From assembly GCF_004000825.1 (NCBI RefSeq), contig NZ_BILZ01000022.1:1-64000 (forward strand): a stretch of DNA of 64,000 bases. The letters run 5' to 3'. The position numbers and the translations under genes are program-made. Every line of letters starts with the position of its first letter. Position 1 is the stretch's first letter. The notes under the pieces were generated by a model. That model was not told the origin of the DNA, searched no databases, and saw only the letters and a program-made list of their open reading frames with translations. Below are positions 24,280 through 34,717 of this stretch, one piece after another. The stretch is from Paenibacillus kobensis NBRC 15729 (lineage in GTDB: Bacteria > Bacillota > Bacilli > Paenibacillales > Paenibacillaceae).

Positions 24280-26503
24280 GGAGCCAACCGCAGAACAAAT
24301 CGCGGATCAGAAGATTTATCAGCAATTCGGTGTGAGCGACTATGAGTATGAGCTTATCTGCGGATTCCTCGGCCGTAAGCCGAACTACACGGAGATCGGC
24401 GTATTCAGCGTTATGTGGTCTGAGCACTGCGCGTACAAGAACTCCAAGCCGATTCTGAAGAAGTTCCCGATCACGGGACCGAAAGTTCTGATGGGGCCGG
24501 GCGAAGGCGCCGGCATCGTGGACATCGGCGACAACCAAGCGGTTGTTTTCAAAATCGAATCGCATAACCATCCTTCGGCAGTCGAGCCTTACCAAGGCGC
24601 TGCAACGGGCGTTGGCGGCATTATCCGCGACATTTTCTCGATGGGTGCCCGTCCGATTGCGTCGCTTAACAGCCTCCGTTTCGGTCGTCTTGAGAATGAC
24701 CGCGTTAAGTACTTGTTCGAGAACGTCGTCAGCGGTATCGCAGGATACGGCAACTGTATCGGTATCCCGACGGTTGGCGGCGAAGTCATGTTCGATGAAA
24801 GCTACGAAGGCAACCCGCTCGTTAACGCAATGTGCGTGGGCCTCATCGATCACGATAAAATCCAACGCGGTGTAGCGAAAGGCGTTGGCAACCCGGTATT
24901 CTACGTTGGTCCGGCAACAGGCCGCGACGGTATCCACGGCGCAACGTTCGCGTCGGTCGAGCTGTCCGAAGAATCCGAAGAGAAGAAAACAGCCGTACAA
25001 GTCGGCGACCCGTTCATGGAGAAGCTCGTTATGGAATCGACGCTGGAACTGATCAACTCCGGTATCGTGGTTGGCATCCAAGATATGGGTGCAGCAGGCC
25101 TGACGTGCTCCAGTGCTGAGATGGCTTCCAAAGCGGGCAACGGCCTTGAGCTGTATCTCGACGAAGTGCCGCAGCGCGAGAAAGATATGACGCCTTACGA
25201 AATGATGCTCTCCGAGTCGCAAGAACGGATGCTGTTCGTTGTTACGCCGGAGAACGAAGCACAAGCCATGGAAATTTTCGATCGTTGGGGAGTTATTTGC
25301 AAGAAAGTCGGTAAAGTAACGGACGACGGCCGTCTCCGCCTGTTCCACAAAGGCGAGCAAGTAGCTGACATGCCGGTCAAAGCGCTCGTTGACGAGTGCC
25401 CGGTATACAACAAGCCATCTTCGGAGCCAGCTTACTACGGTGAGTTCGCGAAGATCGATACGGCTGCATATCCAGAAGTAACGGACCTGACTGGTGCACT
25501 GAAACAAGTGCTTGGATCCCCTACGGTAGCGAGCAAAGAGTGGGTTTACAATCAATACGACTACATGGTACGCACGAGCACGGCTGTTCAACCGGGTTCG
25601 GACGCGGCAGTCGTGACCATTCGCGGCACGCGCAAAGCGCTCGCGATGACGACGGACTGCAACGGCCGTTACGTATTCCTCGATCCGGAAGTCGGCGGAC
25701 GCATCGCGGTAGCGGAAGCTTCCCGCAATATCGTCTGCTCGGGTGCCGAGCCGCTCGCGGTGACGGACAACCTGAACTTCGGCAGCCCGGAGAAGCCGGA
25801 AGTGTTCTGGCAGATCGAGAAAGCAGCAGACGGCATGAGCGAAGCTTGCGTAACGCTCGAGACGCCGGTTATCGGCGGCAACGTCTCGCTGTACAACGAG
25901 AACGCCAAAGGCGCGATCTACCCGACGCCGGTTATCGGCATGGTTGGTCTCGTGCATGACCTTGATCATATTACGACGCAATCGTTCAAATCCGAAGGCG
26001 ACGTTATCGTCCTCCTCGGCGAGACGAAAGCAGAGATGGGCGGCAGCGAGCTGCAATACGTCCTGCAAGGCAAAACGGAAGGCCGTCCGCCGCAAATCGA
26101 CCTCGCAGTCGAGAAGCGTACGCAGAACGCAGTGCTCGAAGCTATCCGAGCTGGCCTCGTCGCTTCGGCGCATGACTTGTCCGAAGGCGGTCTGGCAGTA
26201 GCGGTAGCGGAATCGTGCTTCCGCACGGGCCTCGGCGCTGACGTGAACATTGCAACCTCGCTGCGTCCTGACCACGCGCTGTTCAGCGAATCGCAATCGC
26301 GCATTCTGTTGACGGCGAAGGCTGACAAAGCAGCTGAGCTCGTGGCGCTTCTGAACAAGCGCGATGTTGTGAACGCAACGATCGGTAAAGTAACGGCAGC
26401 TAGCACGCTGAACATTCAAGTGAACGGCAACCAAGGCGTATCCGCGCCGGTTGAACAACTGGAGAAGGTCTGGAAGGAAGCGATCCCATGTCTCATGAAG
26501 TGA
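24257..26503 (+). CDS. purL: FGAM synthase large subunit PurL
   Basis: This ATP-dependent subunit turns FGAR into FGAM with ammonia delivered by PurQ/PurS. The 748-residue product is the small PurL type. Motifs include [52 protein letters not shown], and repeated AIRS-like halves ([52 protein letters not shown]). The start is ATG 24257 with GGAGGG six bases before it; an upstream in-frame ATG at 24239 overlaps that site. It overlaps purQ by 23 and purF by 16 bases. Confidence 0.98.
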   Translation: MAQQLTAKEPTAEQIADQKIYQQFGVSDYEYELICGFLGRKPNYTEIGVFSVMWSEHCAYKNSKPILKKFPITGPKVLMGPGEGAGIVDIGDNQAVVFKIESHNHPSAVEPYQGAATGVGGIIRDIFSMGARPIASLNSLRFGRLENDRVKYLFENVVSGIAGYGNCIGIPTVGGEVMFDESYEGNPLVNAMCVGLIDHDKIQRGVAKGVGNPVFYVGPATGRDGIHGATFASVELSEESEEKKTAVQVGDPFMEKLVMESTLELINSGIVVGIQDMGAAGLTCSSAEMASKAGNGLELYLDEVPQREKDMTPYEMMLSESQERMLFVVTPENEAQAMEIFDRWGVICKKVGKVTDDGRLRLFHKGEQVADMPVKALVDECPVYNKPSSEPAYYGEFAKIDTAAYPEVTDLTGALKQVLGSPTVASKEWVYNQYDYMVRTSTAVQPGSDAAVVTIRGTRKALAMTTDCNGRYVFLDPEVGGRIAVAEASRNIVCSGAEPLAVTDNLNFGSPEKPEVFWQIEKAADGMSEACVTLETPVIGGNVSLYNENAKGAIYPTPVIGMVGLVHDLDHITTQSFKSEGDVIVLLGETKAEMGGSELQYVLQGKTEGRPPQIDLAVEKRTQNAVLEAIRAGLVASAHDLSEGGLAVAVAESCFRTGLGADVNIATSLRPDHALFSESQSRILLTAKADKAAELVALLNKRDVVNATIGKVTAASTLNIQVNGNQGVSAPVEQLEKVWKEAIPCLMK

Positions 26504-27969
26504 AGCAGCCGTTAAAGCTGTGGACCGGAGACCATTATAACGAAGGCATCGGACGGGACGATATTTTTGACAAATTGCGTGAGGAGTGCGGCGTGTTCGG
26601 CGTGTTCGGTTGCCCGAACGCCGCTTCCCTCTCTTACTACGGGCTGCATGCACTGCAGCACCGTGGTGAGGAGAGCGCAGGGATCTGCACGGTTGAAAGC
26701 GATAATCCTCGCAACTTCAACTATCATCGCGGCATGGGTCTCGTGAAGGAAGTGTTCACGTCGGATGTGCTGGTGACGCTGACGGGCGACCGGTCGATCG
26801 GTCACGTTCGTTATTCGACTGCTGGTGAGAGCAAGCTCGCGAATGCGCAGCCATTGATCTTCAAATACCGCGACGGCGATCTTGCTATCGCAACGAACGG
26901 CAACTTGGTGAACGCGCCGGAAATCCGCCAGGAGCTTGAACGCAAGGGTTCGATTTTCCAGACGTCGAGCGACACGGAAGTTATCGCGCACTTGATCGCA
27001 CGTTCGGAGAAAGATTTCGTTGAGGCGGCTCGCGACGCACTTCAGCGTGTTGTCGGCGGCTTTGCTTTCCTCATCATGACGAACGACAAGCTGATTGTTG
27101 CATCGGATACGAACGGCTTGCGTCCGCTCTCGATGGCGAAGCTTAACGACGGTTACGTGTTCTCTTCGGAATCTTGCGCGTTCGAGGTGATCGGCGCGGA
27201 ATTCGTCCGCGATATTATGCCAGGCGAAATGCTCGTGCTCGACCGTGAAGGTGTTCGTGAAGAGCGCTTCGCACCGGCAGCGCGCAAAGCGGTATGTGCG
27301 ATGGAGTACGTATACTTTGCCCGCCCGGACAGCGACATTCACGGAGCCAACATTCATATGACGCGCAAGCGGATGGGACAGCGTCTCGCGCTCGAATCGT
27401 TCGTCGACGCTGACATCGTGACGGGCGTACCGGATTCGTCGATTTCCGCAGCGATCGGTTATGCTGAGCAGACAGGCATTCCATATGAGCTTGGTCTTAT
27501 CAAGAATAAATATACGGGCCGGACGTTCATTCAGCCTTCTCAAGAGCTGCGCGAGAAGGGCGTGAAGATGAAGCTCTCCGCCGTTCGCAAAATCGTCGAA
27601 GGCAAGCGCGTCGTCATGATCGACGACTCGATCGTCCGCGGCACGACCTCGCTTCGCATCGTGAACCTGCTTCGTGAAGCAGGCGCGACGGAGGTGCATG
27701 TGCGCATTACTTCGCCGACTTTTGAGAATCCTTGCTACTACGGGATCGATACGCCTGACCGCAAGGAGCTTATCGCGTCGTCGAAGACGATTGAGGAGAT
27801 TCGCCAGGCGATTAATGCAGACTCGCTCTACTTCTTGAGCAGCGAAGGCTTGATCGATACGGTCGGTATCGGCGGTGCTTCGGAAGAAGGCGGCCTGTGC
27901 ATGGCATGCTTCAACAATACTTATCCGACACCGGTGGATGAGGAATCGGATAAGAGCTGCAGCTGCTAA
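26488..27969 (+). CDS. purF: Amidophosphoribosyltransferase
   Basis: It commits PRPP to purine synthesis by adding ammonia from glutamine. The 493-residue product has a 33-residue leader before Cys34 ([11 protein letters not shown]); in the Bacillus-type enzyme a propeptide is removed to expose the catalytic Cys. The Ntn-hydrolase domain (GYCG-type region, [20 protein letters not shown]) is followed by the phosphoribosyltransferase domain with the PRPP loop [19 protein letters not shown]-terminal cysteines (CMACFNN, SCSC) fit the [4Fe-4S] cluster of this enzyme type. It overlaps purL by 16 bases. Confidence 0.97.
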   Translation: MSHEVKQPLKLWTGDHYNEGIGRDDIFDKLREECGVFGVFGCPNAASLSYYGLHALQHRGEESAGICTVESDNPRNFNYHRGMGLVKEVFTSDVLVTLTGDRSIGHVRYSTAGESKLANAQPLIFKYRDGDLAIATNGNLVNAPEIRQELERKGSIFQTSSDTEVIAHLIARSEKDFVEAARDALQRVVGGFAFLIMTNDKLIVASDTNGLRPLSMAKLNDGYVFSSESCAFEVIGAEFVRDIMPGEMLVLDREGVREERFAPAARKAVCAMEYVYFARPDSDIHGANIHMTRKRMGQRLALESFVDADIVTGVPDSSISAAIGYAEQTGIPYELGLIKNKYTGRTFIQPSQELREKGVKMKLSAVRKIVEGKRVVMIDDSIVRGTTSLRIVNLLREAGATEVHVRITSPTFENPCYYGIDTPDRKELIASSKTIEEIRQAINADSLYFLSSEGLIDTVGIGGASEEGGLCMACFNNTYPTPVDEESDKSCSC

Positions 27970-28005
27970 GCTTAGGGCCGCAGGCATTAGATAAAGATTG
28001 TTAAC

Positions 28006-28037
28006 GGCTGCGCGCACGAAAGTGCGTGCCAGCTTTT
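28006..28037 (+). terminator. Hairpin between purF and purM, possible partial terminator
   Basis: GGCTG-C-GCGCAC pairs with GTGCGT-GCCAGC around GAAA, followed by TTTT. It lies inside the operon, so it may act as a partial terminator or an mRNA stabiliser. Confidence 0.45.
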
Positions 28038-28065
28038 CATATAGGCCCGCTTAGGCGGGATTACG

Positions 28066-29136
28066 ATGTTGAATAGGAGTGACGTGAAGGTGTCATCTGA
28101 AGCTTACAAACAAGCCGGCGTCGATATCGCGGCAGGCAACGAAGCAGTAGAACGGATGAAGAAGCATGTGAAGCGGACGTTCCGTCCGGAAGTGCTGACG
28201 GATCTCGGCGGCTTCGGCGGCCTGTTCGGTCTGAACAAGGACAAATACGAGGAGCCGGTTCTCGTATCCGGTACCGACGGCGTCGGCACCAAGCTGAAAA
28301 TCGCCTTCGCGATGGACAAGCATGACACGATCGGCATTGACGCGGTAGCGATGTGCGTGAACGACATTATCGTTCAAGGCGCTGAGCCGCTGTTCTTCCT
28401 CGACTACCTCGCATGCGGCAAGGTGGAGCCGGAGAAAATCGAAGCAATCGTTAAAGGTATTGCGGATGGCTGCCAACAAGCAGGCTGCGCCTTGATCGGC
28501 GGCGAAACGGCTGAAATGCCGGGCATGTACCAAGGCGAAGAGTACGACATCGCAGGCTTCACGGTCGGCATCGTCGACAAGAAGAAAATTATCGACGGCA
28601 CGACGATCGCTCCTGGTGATGCAGTCATCGGCGTAGCGTCGAGCGGCATTCACAGCAACGGCTACTCGCTCGTTCGCCGTCTGCTGCTTGAGCAAGCAGG
28701 CTTCGGCTTGCAAGATGCGCTTCCTGAGCTGGATGGCGCGAAGCTGGGCGACGTGCTCATCGAGCCTACGAAAATTTACGTCAAATCCGCGCTGGCTCTT
28801 GCAGAACAAGTGACGGTTAAGGGCATGGCGCACATTACGGGCGGCGGCTTTATCGAAAATATTCCTCGCGTACTGCCAGAAGGCGTGAACGTGAACGTGG
28901 AGTACGGCTCGTGGCCGATTCAACCGATCTTCAAGCTGATGCAGGACAAAGGCTCGATCACGAACCGTGACATGTTCACTACGTTCAACATGGGTGTCGG
29001 TCTCGTCGTTGTTGTTCCTGCTGACCAAGCAGACAAAGCGCTTAGCGTGCTCGCAGAGCAAGGCGAGAAAGCTTACCGCATCGGCGACGTAACGGCGGGC
29101 AACCGCATCGTAACGTTCACGGGAGCGCAAGTGTAA
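28066..29136 (+). CDS. purM: AIR synthetase (phosphoribosylformylglycinamidine cyclo-ligase)
   Basis: It closes the imidazole ring, FGAM to AIR, with ATP. Motifs: [77 protein letters not shown] and [16 protein letters not shown]. The start is uncertain. ATG 28066 gives 356 residues and has TAGGCGGG upstream; GTG 28084 or 28090 lies after AGGAG (28075-28079), and 28090 would give 348 residues, closer to the Bacillus enzyme. It overlaps purN by a single base (TAATG). Confidence 0.96.
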   Translation: MLNRSDVKVSSEAYKQAGVDIAAGNEAVERMKKHVKRTFRPEVLTDLGGFGGLFGLNKDKYEEPVLVSGTDGVGTKLKIAFAMDKHDTIGIDAVAMCVNDIIVQGAEPLFFLDYLACGKVEPEKIEAIVKGIADGCQQAGCALIGGETAEMPGMYQGEEYDIAGFTVGIVDKKKIIDGTTIAPGDAVIGVASSGIHSNGYSLVRRLLLEQAGFGLQDALPELDGAKLGDVLIEPTKIYVKSALALAEQVTVKGMAHITGGGFIENIPRVLPEGVNVNVEYGSWPIQPIFKLMQDKGSITNRDMFTTFNMGVGLVVVVPADQADKALSVLAEQGEKAYRIGDVTAGNRIVTFTGAQV

Positions 29137-29744
29137 TGAGCAAATTGCGCGTTGCGGTATTCGCCTCCGGCCAAGGTACGAACTTTCAGGCGCTGGCGGA
29201 TGCGGTGCGGGACCAGAAGCTCGATGTAACCATCGAGCTTTTGGTTTGCGATAAGCCTTCGGCGCCAGTTGTCGAGCGTGCCCGGCTTGCCGGCGTGGAT
29301 GCGTTCGTGTTCAAGCCGAAGGACTATCCGTCCCGCGAAGCATACGAGACGGAAATTGCTGCGGAGCTGGAGCGCCGCGGCGTCGGATTGATTGTGTTGG
29401 CGGGTTACATGCGCATTGTGACGCCGGTGCTGGTGGATGCTTATTACGGCCGGATGATCAACATCCACCCGTCGCTGTTGCCGGCTTTCCTTGGCGTGAA
29501 CGGCATTGGGCAAGCTTGGGAGTATGGCGTGAAGCTGACTGGTGTAACTGTTCACTACGTGGACGGAGGACTGGACAGCGGGCCGATCATCGCGCAGCGG
29601 GCCGTCGAGGTCGAGCAGGACGACACGGAATCGTCGCTCGCCGAGCGGATTCATGCTACGGAGCAGGCGCTGCTGCCGTGGGTCGTGCAGCAAATCGCCC
29701 ACGGCCGCGTCAAGCTCGACGGCCGCCGCGTGGCGATCGGGTAA
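29136..29744 (+). CDS. purN: GAR transformylase (formyltetrahydrofolate-dependent)
   Basis: It formylates GAR using 10-formyl-THF. The 202-residue product has LRVAVFASGQGTNFQAL at the N-terminus, VLAGYMRIVTPVLVDAYYGRMINIHPSLLPAF with the Asn-His catalytic pair, and GVTVHYVDGGLDSGPIIAQ with the catalytic Asp. In the conserved HPSLLPAF-P-G loop this copy reads FLG, a Pro-to-Leu change worth noting but probably tolerated. Its start overlaps the purM stop by one base. More than 500 nt of repeats follow before purH. Confidence 0.96.
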   Translation: MSKLRVAVFASGQGTNFQALADAVRDQKLDVTIELLVCDKPSAPVVERARLAGVDAFVFKPKDYPSREAYETEIAAELERRGVGLIVLAGYMRIVTPVLVDAYYGRMINIHPSLLPAFLGVNGIGQAWEYGVKLTGVTVHYVDGGLDSGPIIAQRAVEVEQDDTESSLAERIHATEQALLPWVVQQIAHGRVKLDGRRVAIG

Positions 29745-30274
29745 AGGTAACTGCGCTCGGGAGCAAGGTAACCTAGCTGGGGTGACACAAAAGGTGATGC
29801 AGTGGCGCTTGAGTCGAGTAACCCGTCTGGTGTGACACAAAAGTGATGGAGCAGTGCAGTGACTGGTCGATAATGAGCTAAATAGGTGTCCAAAAGCACT
29901 TAAGTAAGGCTGCTGCGTCGACAATGAGCGAAATAGGTGTCCAATAGCACTTAAGTAAGGCTGCTGTGTCGATAATGGGCTAAATAGGTGCCCAAAAGCA
30001 CTTAAGTAAGGCTGCTGCGTCGATAATGAGCTAAATAGGTGCCCAAAAGCACTTAAGTAAGGCTACTGCGTCGATAATGAGCTAAATAGGGTGTCTGCCC
30101 TAGGCAAATATGCACCTAAGCGAGTGCGGGTAATCGGAAGATAACGGACTCATTAAACCGTTTCGATAGATTTAGGACGACGGTGCAGGCTTCTCGGTGC
30201 GGCAATGTGTATGTAGTGCATGCATTGCAACTGCGGTGGAAGCAGCGCTAATAATTTTAAGGAGGGCCATCAAG
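29745..30274 (+). repeat. Repeat-filled non-coding gap between purN and purH
   Basis: No gene is supported. Two copies of a GGTGTGACACAAAA-type element (29767-29799, 29816-29848) are followed by a 51-nt tandem array (29866-30092) and about 180 nt of unique leader ending in the AAGGAGG of purH. The array contains stop codons in the plus-strand frames and is unlikely to code. Confidence 0.8.
29866..30092 (+). repeat. 51-bp tandem repeat, four full copies and a partial fifth
   Basis: Units start at 29866, 29917, 29968, 30019 and 30070, exactly 51 bases apart. Each begins GTCGATAATGAGCTAAATAG (with one to three changes) and contains AGCACTTAAGTAAGGCT. The fifth copy breaks off after about 22 bases. 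Copies differ at only a few positions, which points to recent expansion. Confidence 0.95.
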
Positions 30275-31822
30275 TTGGCTATTCGGAGAGCGTTAATTAG
30301 TGTATCGGACAAAACAGGTATCGTTGAATTTTCCCGCGGGCTGGCGGCACAAGGCGTACAGCTGATCTCGACGGGCGGCACGAAGAGTTTGCTGGAGAAG
30401 GAAGGCGTTCCGGTAATCGGTATTTCCGACGTAACGGGCTTCCCTGAAATTCTCGACGGCCGCGTCAAAACGCTGCACCCTGCTGTTCACAGCGGCCTGC
30501 TGGCGGTGCGCGACAGCGAAGAGCATCAGCAAGCGATGAAAGATCTCGGTCTTGATTACATCGACATTGTCATTGTTAACCTCTATCCATTCGCAGAGAC
30601 GATCGCGAAGCCGGACGTAACGTATGACGATGCGATCGAGAACATCGATATCGGCGGACCGACGATGCTTCGTTCGGCTGCGAAAAACCATGCTTTCGTA
30701 ACGGTCGTTGTTGACTCGAGCGACTATGCAACGGTACTGGAAGAAGTGAAAGCCGGCCAAGACACGACGCTCGAAACGCGCAAACGTCTGGCGGCGAAAG
30801 TGTTCCGTCACACGGCTGCTTACGACTCGCTGATCGGCGAATACTTGTCCAAGCAAGTAGGCGAGCCGCTGCCTGAGAAGTACACGGTAACGTATGAGAA
30901 AGTCCAAGACCTCCGTTACGGCGAGAATCCGCATCAGACGGCGGCATTCTACCGCAAGCCTCTTGCGAAAGAAGGCAACATTACGACGGCTGAGCAGCTG
31001 CACGGCAAAGAGCTGTCGTACAACAACATCAATGACGCTAACGCGGCGCTCGCGATCGTGAAAGAATTCAACGAGCCTGCAGTTGTTGCGGTTAAACATA
31101 TGAATCCTTGTGGCGTGGGCATCGGCACAGATATCCACGAAGCGTATCAAAAAGCGTACGCGGCTGACCCGACGTCGATCTTCGGCGGCATTGTTGCGGC
31201 TAACCGTACAGTCGGCGCTGACACGGCTCAACTACTGAGCGAAATTTTCCTCGAAATCATCATCGCGCCGGACTTTACGCCGGAAGCGCTTGAGATTCTG
31301 ACGAAGAAGAAGAACATCCGCCTGCTCAAACTGGGCGAACTGCAAGCAGCCGGCGAGCGCAAGCCGGAGCTTCTCGTAACGTCGGTAGACGGCGGTATGC
31401 TCGTACAAGAGAGCGACGTTCACTCGCTGACGGAAGCGGACCTGCAGTTCGTGACGAACCGCAAGCCGACGGAAGAAGAGCTGAAACAGTTGCTGTTCGG
31501 CTGGAAAGTCGTGAAGCACGTGAAGTCGAACGCGATTCTGCTCGCGAAAGACAACATGACGATCGGCGTAGGCGCAGGCCAAATGAATCGCGTAGGCGCA
31601 GCGAAAATCGCCATTGAGCAAGCGGGCGAGAAAGCACAAGGTTCGGCGCTCGCGTCGGACGCATTCTTCCCAATGGGCGATACGGTGGAAGCGGCAGCGA
31701 AAGCCGGCATTACGGCGATCATCCAACCGGGCGGCTCTGTGAAAGACCAAGAGTCGATCGATGCGGCGAATGCGCACAACATCGCGATGGTGTTCACAGG
31801 CGTACGCCACTTCAAGCACTAG
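30275..31822 (+). CDS. purH: Bifunctional AICAR transformylase/IMP cyclohydrolase
   Basis: It performs the last two steps to IMP. The 515-residue product starts [27 protein letters not shown] (IMP cyclohydrolase domain, with [16 protein letters not shown] and [13 protein letters not shown]). It continues into the transformylase domain ([57 protein letters not shown]). The start is a TTG at 30275, eight bases after a perfect AAGGAGG; the longer frame upstream to 30197 has no ribosome site and no family similarity. Length then agrees with the Bacillus enzyme. Confidence 0.97.
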   Translation: MAIRRALISVSDKTGIVEFSRGLAAQGVQLISTGGTKSLLEKEGVPVIGISDVTGFPEILDGRVKTLHPAVHSGLLAVRDSEEHQQAMKDLGLDYIDIVIVNLYPFAETIAKPDVTYDDAIENIDIGGPTMLRSAAKNHAFVTVVVDSSDYATVLEEVKAGQDTTLETRKRLAAKVFRHTAAYDSLIGEYLSKQVGEPLPEKYTVTYEKVQDLRYGENPHQTAAFYRKPLAKEGNITTAEQLHGKELSYNNINDANAALAIVKEFNEPAVVAVKHMNPCGVGIGTDIHEAYQKAYAADPTSIFGGIVAANRTVGADTAQLLSEIFLEIIIAPDFTPEALEILTKKKNIRLLKLGELQAAGERKPELLVTSVDGGMLVQESDVHSLTEADLQFVTNRKPTEEELKQLLFGWKVVKHVKSNAILLAKDNMTIGVGAGQMNRVGAAKIAIEQAGEKAQGSALASDAFFPMGDTVEAAAKAGITAIIQPGGSVKDQESIDAANAHNIAMVFTGVRHFKH

Positions 31823-31830
31823 TACAACAT

Positions 31831-31872
31831 ACGAATGGACGCTATGCGCTTGCATGGCGCCCATTCGTTCAT
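31831..31872 (+). terminator. Hairpin between purH and purD, weak terminator-like
   Basis: ACGAATGG pairs with CCATTCGT, with inner CGC/GCG and ATGC/GCAT pairing. The tail has no real T-run, so it is more likely an mRNA structure than a stop signal. Confidence 0.4.
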
Positions 31873-31913
31873 TTGGGATTAGGCAGAGCGGGAACTATAT
31901 GGGAGGGTCAATG

Positions 31914-33179
31914 ATGCGTATATTAGTTATCGGCGGCGGCGGACGTGAGCATGCGATCGCATGGGCGCTGAAGAAGAGTGAGAAAGTGAAAGAGATTTAT
32001 TGTGCGCCGGGCAACGCCGGAATTGCACAAGTGGCGGAATGCGTACCAATCGCCGTTAATCAATTCGACGAACTGATCCAATTCGCTTGTGACAATTCGA
32101 TCGATCTGGTCGTCGTTGGACCGGATGGCCCACTAGCTAGCGGCATCGTCGATGCGTTCGAAGCGAAGAACATTCCGATCTTCGGACCGCGCAAGAATGC
32201 GGCAGAGATCGAAGGCAGCAAGATTTTCATGAAAAACCTGCTCAAAAAATACAATATCCCTACGGCGAAATATGAGACGTTCCAGGACTTCGAGACGGCG
32301 CTCGCTTACTTGAGCCAGCAGCAAGCACCGATCGTTATTAAAGCGGATGGTCTTGCGGAAGGCAAAGGCGTAACGGTGGCCGCAACGCTCGAAGAAGCGG
32401 AGCAGGCACTCCGGGCAATGATGGTCGACAAGGTGTTCGGCGGATCCGGCAATCAAGTCGTCATCGAGGAATTCCTGTCTGGCCAAGAGATGTCTATCCT
32501 GGCGTTCGTGGATGGTGAAACGGTGCGGGCAATGGTTCCTGCACAGGACCACAAGGCTGTATATGACGACGACAAAGGGCCGAACACTGGCGGCATGGGC
32601 ACATACTCGCCGCTGCCACACATCGATCCGGCGATTATCGAAGAGTCGATCGAGAACATTATTAAGCCGACTGCGAAAGCAATGGTAAGCGAAGGTCGTC
32701 CGTTCCGCGGCGTTCTATACGCCGGTCTTATGCTTACAAAGGACGGTCCGAAGACGATCGAGTTCAATGCTCGGATGGGCGATCCAGAGACGCAAGTTGT
32801 GCTCCCGCGTCTGAAAACGGATCTCGTCGATATCATCCTCGCGTCGATCAACGGCCGTCTGGACCAGCTCGACATTCAATGGGACGACGAAGCGGCAGTG
32901 TGCGTCGTTATGGCTTCGGAGGGCTACCCAGCCTCGTATCCGAAAGGCCGTGTAATTGAAGGCATTGCTGCTGCGGAAGCGCAAGGCGCTCTCGTATTCC
33001 ACGCAGGTACGGCGTTCAAGGACGGTCAAGTCGTGACTAACGGCGGACGTGTACTCGGCGTCGTCGGCCGCGGCCGTGACATCGCAGAAGCTCGCGCACG
33101 CGCGTATGAAGCAGTCAGCGTTATTAAGTTCGAAGGTGCCCACACGCGCTCGGATATCGCAATGAAGGCATTGCGGTAG
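31914..33179 (+). CDS. purD: GAR synthetase (phosphoribosylamine-glycine ligase)
   Basis: This ATP-grasp enzyme joins glycine to phosphoribosylamine. The 421-residue product starts MRILVIGGGGREHAIAWALKKSEKV and has YCAPGNAGIAQVAECVPI, the ATP-binding loop VIKADGLAEGKGVTVA, AVYDDDKGPNTGGMGTYSP and EFNARMGDPETQVVLPRL. Two consecutive ATGs exist; GGGAGGG suits the second (31914). A long open stretch upstream of it is a shadow of purH. It is the last gene of the operon, with a strong terminator downstream. Confidence 0.97.
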   Translation: MRILVIGGGGREHAIAWALKKSEKVKEIYCAPGNAGIAQVAECVPIAVNQFDELIQFACDNSIDLVVVGPDGPLASGIVDAFEAKNIPIFGPRKNAAEIEGSKIFMKNLLKKYNIPTAKYETFQDFETALAYLSQQQAPIVIKADGLAEGKGVTVAATLEEAEQALRAMMVDKVFGGSGNQVVIEEFLSGQEMSILAFVDGETVRAMVPAQDHKAVYDDDKGPNTGGMGTYSPLPHIDPAIIEESIENIIKPTAKAMVSEGRPFRGVLYAGLMLTKDGPKTIEFNARMGDPETQVVLPRLKTDLVDIILASINGRLDQLDIQWDDEAAVCVVMASEGYPASYPKGRVIEGIAAAEAQGALVFHAGTAFKDGQVVTNGGRVLGVVGRGRDIAEARARAYEAVSVIKFEGAHTRSDIAMKALR

Positions 33180-33301
33180 TACGCAAACACGCTAACGCAA
33201 TAACGTTGAACAAGCCTGTTGCGTTGTTGCGTAGGCTAATTATACAGCGCGGCGGCAGCAGTCGGCAGTACAACAGACTCAGATAAGGCTATTGGAACAA
33301 T

Positions 33302-33355
33302 AAAGACCGCAGTCTTGTAAGAACGGAAACGTTCTTGCAGGACTGCGGTCTTTTT
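33302..33355 (+). terminator. Purine operon terminator
   Basis: AAAGACCGCAGTC (33302-33314) pairs with GACTGCGGTCTTT (33341-33353), with an inner AAGAACG-GAAA-CGTTCTT stem, followed by further Ts. Confidence 0.95.
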
Positions 33356-33793
33356 GGCGTTGGCGTTTAGGTCGGCTAGTCTTCTTCGTTAATAATGATG
33401 CGACAGACATGGAGTGTTCGAAGCTTGCGGTTTGTTCCGTCCTCGTCCTATCAGGCTTTGGTCGCGAGCGAGGGTGGGAGCAAAGGAACAGAGACCTAAA
33501 AAGGATTAAATTATGATGATATCAAAGTAAAATATAGTTTGATACTTAAACAGTTTTAGTGGACTTCATGGAACAGGGGATTAGGCTGAATAAAGAAGTC
33601 AAATCGGTGATAATGCTTACGGACTATAGATATTATGCGTTATACAACCTATTGATCCATTGGTTTCTTGGTGTAAGCGCATTAATATTAGGCGCGGAAC
33701 ATCGTTTGAGGAATCTTAATGTTTTGCCCATTGACAGCCAAGATTTAGTTAGATATCATAATATCGAAATCAAGAAATGGAGGGATTTGTCAA
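33356..33793. other. Intergenic region between the pur operon and the accessory genes
   Basis: Composition turns AT-rich from about 33490. An 84-codon open frame at 33559-33813 starts with GTG, has no ribosome site, crosses the promoter at 33731-33759 and runs into the next gene, so it is not called. No other signal was seen. Confidence 0.5.
33731..33759 (+). promoter_or_regulatory. Sigma-A promoter of the CMD/MerE-like unit
   Basis: TTGACA (33731-33736) and TATCAT (33754-33759) are 17 bases apart, 34 bases before the ATG at 33794. Confidence 0.7.
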
Positions 33794-34477
33794 ATGTCCG
33801 ATTCGTTGTATAAACGCTCGAATTTGGCTCGTGTGCCAGAACTGCAGAAGCTCATTCCGGAGGGTGCGACCGCGTTCTTTCAATTCATGCACCAAGCTTT
33901 CGCGCCTAAGTTGTTGTCTGCCCGTACGAAAGAATTGATCGCGGTTGCCGTTACACACGTAACCGGCTGCCCGTATTGCATCGACGTTCATACCGGCAAA
34001 TTCAAAGGCTACCAAGGCACGCCGCAAGAGGCGGTCGAAGCGGTACTGGTTGCCGGTGCGGTCAACGCGGAGACGGTATTGTTCCACAGTGCCAATGCCA
34101 TAAACACAATGAGCGGCAATGGCGGTCCGGAAGACCCGTTGTACCAAACTTCCAACATGGATGTGTACAACAATGAAGCGAAGCTGATGTCGCCAGCTGC
34201 TTTCGAAGCGTTCGACCGCTTCACGGAAGAAGCGTTCCGCGAAGGTTCGGTAGACGCGAAGACGAAACAGCTGATCGCCTTCGTCATTGCGCATGTGAAC
34301 GGCTGCGCCTACAGCATCGACCGCCATTCCCGCCGCCTTGCCGATGTAGGGGCAACGCGCGAGGAAGCGCTCGAAGCGCTGCTGATCGGCGGCGTAGCGA
34401 ATGCTGGCTATGTGCTGACGCACGGCATCAACGCATTGAACGCATTCGATCAAGCGGGCGTAGCGGCGAACAGCTAA
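33794..34477 (+). CDS. Tandem carboxymuconolactone decarboxylase-like (AhpD-type) protein
   Basis: The 227-residue product holds two AhpD/CMD-like domains. The first has the redox motif GCPYCIDVHT with Cys59, Cys62 and His66, the pattern of thiol-active AhpD-like proteins. The second repeats the layout as GCAYSIDRHS: Cys171 and His178 are kept, but the second Cys is Ser174, so it cannot form the CxxC disulfide. Such proteins reduce peroxides or act as alkylhydroperoxidase-like thiol enzymes. ATGGAGGGATTTG supplies the ribosome site. It heads a short unit with a Cys-rich membrane peptide and a MerE-like protein, which suggests a thiol or metal stress role; this part is inference. Confidence 0.88.
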   Translation: MSDSLYKRSNLARVPELQKLIPEGATAFFQFMHQAFAPKLLSARTKELIAVAVTHVTGCPYCIDVHTGKFKGYQGTPQEAVEAVLVAGAVNAETVLFHSANAINTMSGNGGPEDPLYQTSNMDVYNNEAKLMSPAAFEAFDRFTEEAFREGSVDAKTKQLIAFVIAHVNGCAYSIDRHSRRLADVGATREEALEALLIGGVANAGYVLTHGINALNAFDQAGVAANS

Positions 34478-34593
34478 TACGAAGGAGCTAACCGGAATCC
34501 GGAAGGAGATGGCGCCTAACGGTTCCGAATGAACGTTTCACCGGGCGCGTCCTGTGCCGGTGCGCCCGGAGGACAATCGATGGAAGGAAGGTG

Positions 34594-34695
34594 ATGAGCT
34601 TGACGACGACGACGATTGTTATCATTTGTGTATGCGTCTGCGTATGTACGGTTACGGCGTTTGCGATGTTCCGGAAGAAGAGAAGCGTACGTTAA
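34594..34695 (+). CDS. 33-residue single-pass membrane peptide with alternating cysteines
   Basis: The small frame MSLTTTTIVIICVCVCVCTVTAFAMFRKKRSVR has GGAAGG...AAGGTG immediately before its ATG, a good ribosome site. It is one hydrophobic helix with a basic C-terminal end (FRKKRSVR), so the tail probably faces the cytoplasm. Four Cys alternate with Val (residues about 12-18), placing them in the membrane core on opposite helix faces, or in a beta-like metal or thiol ladder. It sits 116 bases after the CMD-like gene and 22 before the MerE-like gene. I know of no named family; a metal relay or thiol sensor is a guess from context. Confidence 0.6.
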   Translation: MSLTTTTIVIICVCVCVCTVTAFAMFRKKRSVR

Positions 34696-34717
34696 ACGAA
34701 CAAGGAAGTGAAGAAGA

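Noticed and set aside
24269-26653. A 794-codon open frame antisense to purL.
   Set aside because: It is a shadow caused by strong third-position codon bias in purL; the plus strand is unambiguous.
29866-30092. A CRISPR-like array.
   Set aside because: The 51-bp units are head to tail with no variable spacers, and no cas genes are nearby.
33559-33813. An 84-codon open frame before the CMD-like gene.
   Set aside because: It has a GTG start without a ribosome site, contains the promoter of the next gene and overlaps its start.
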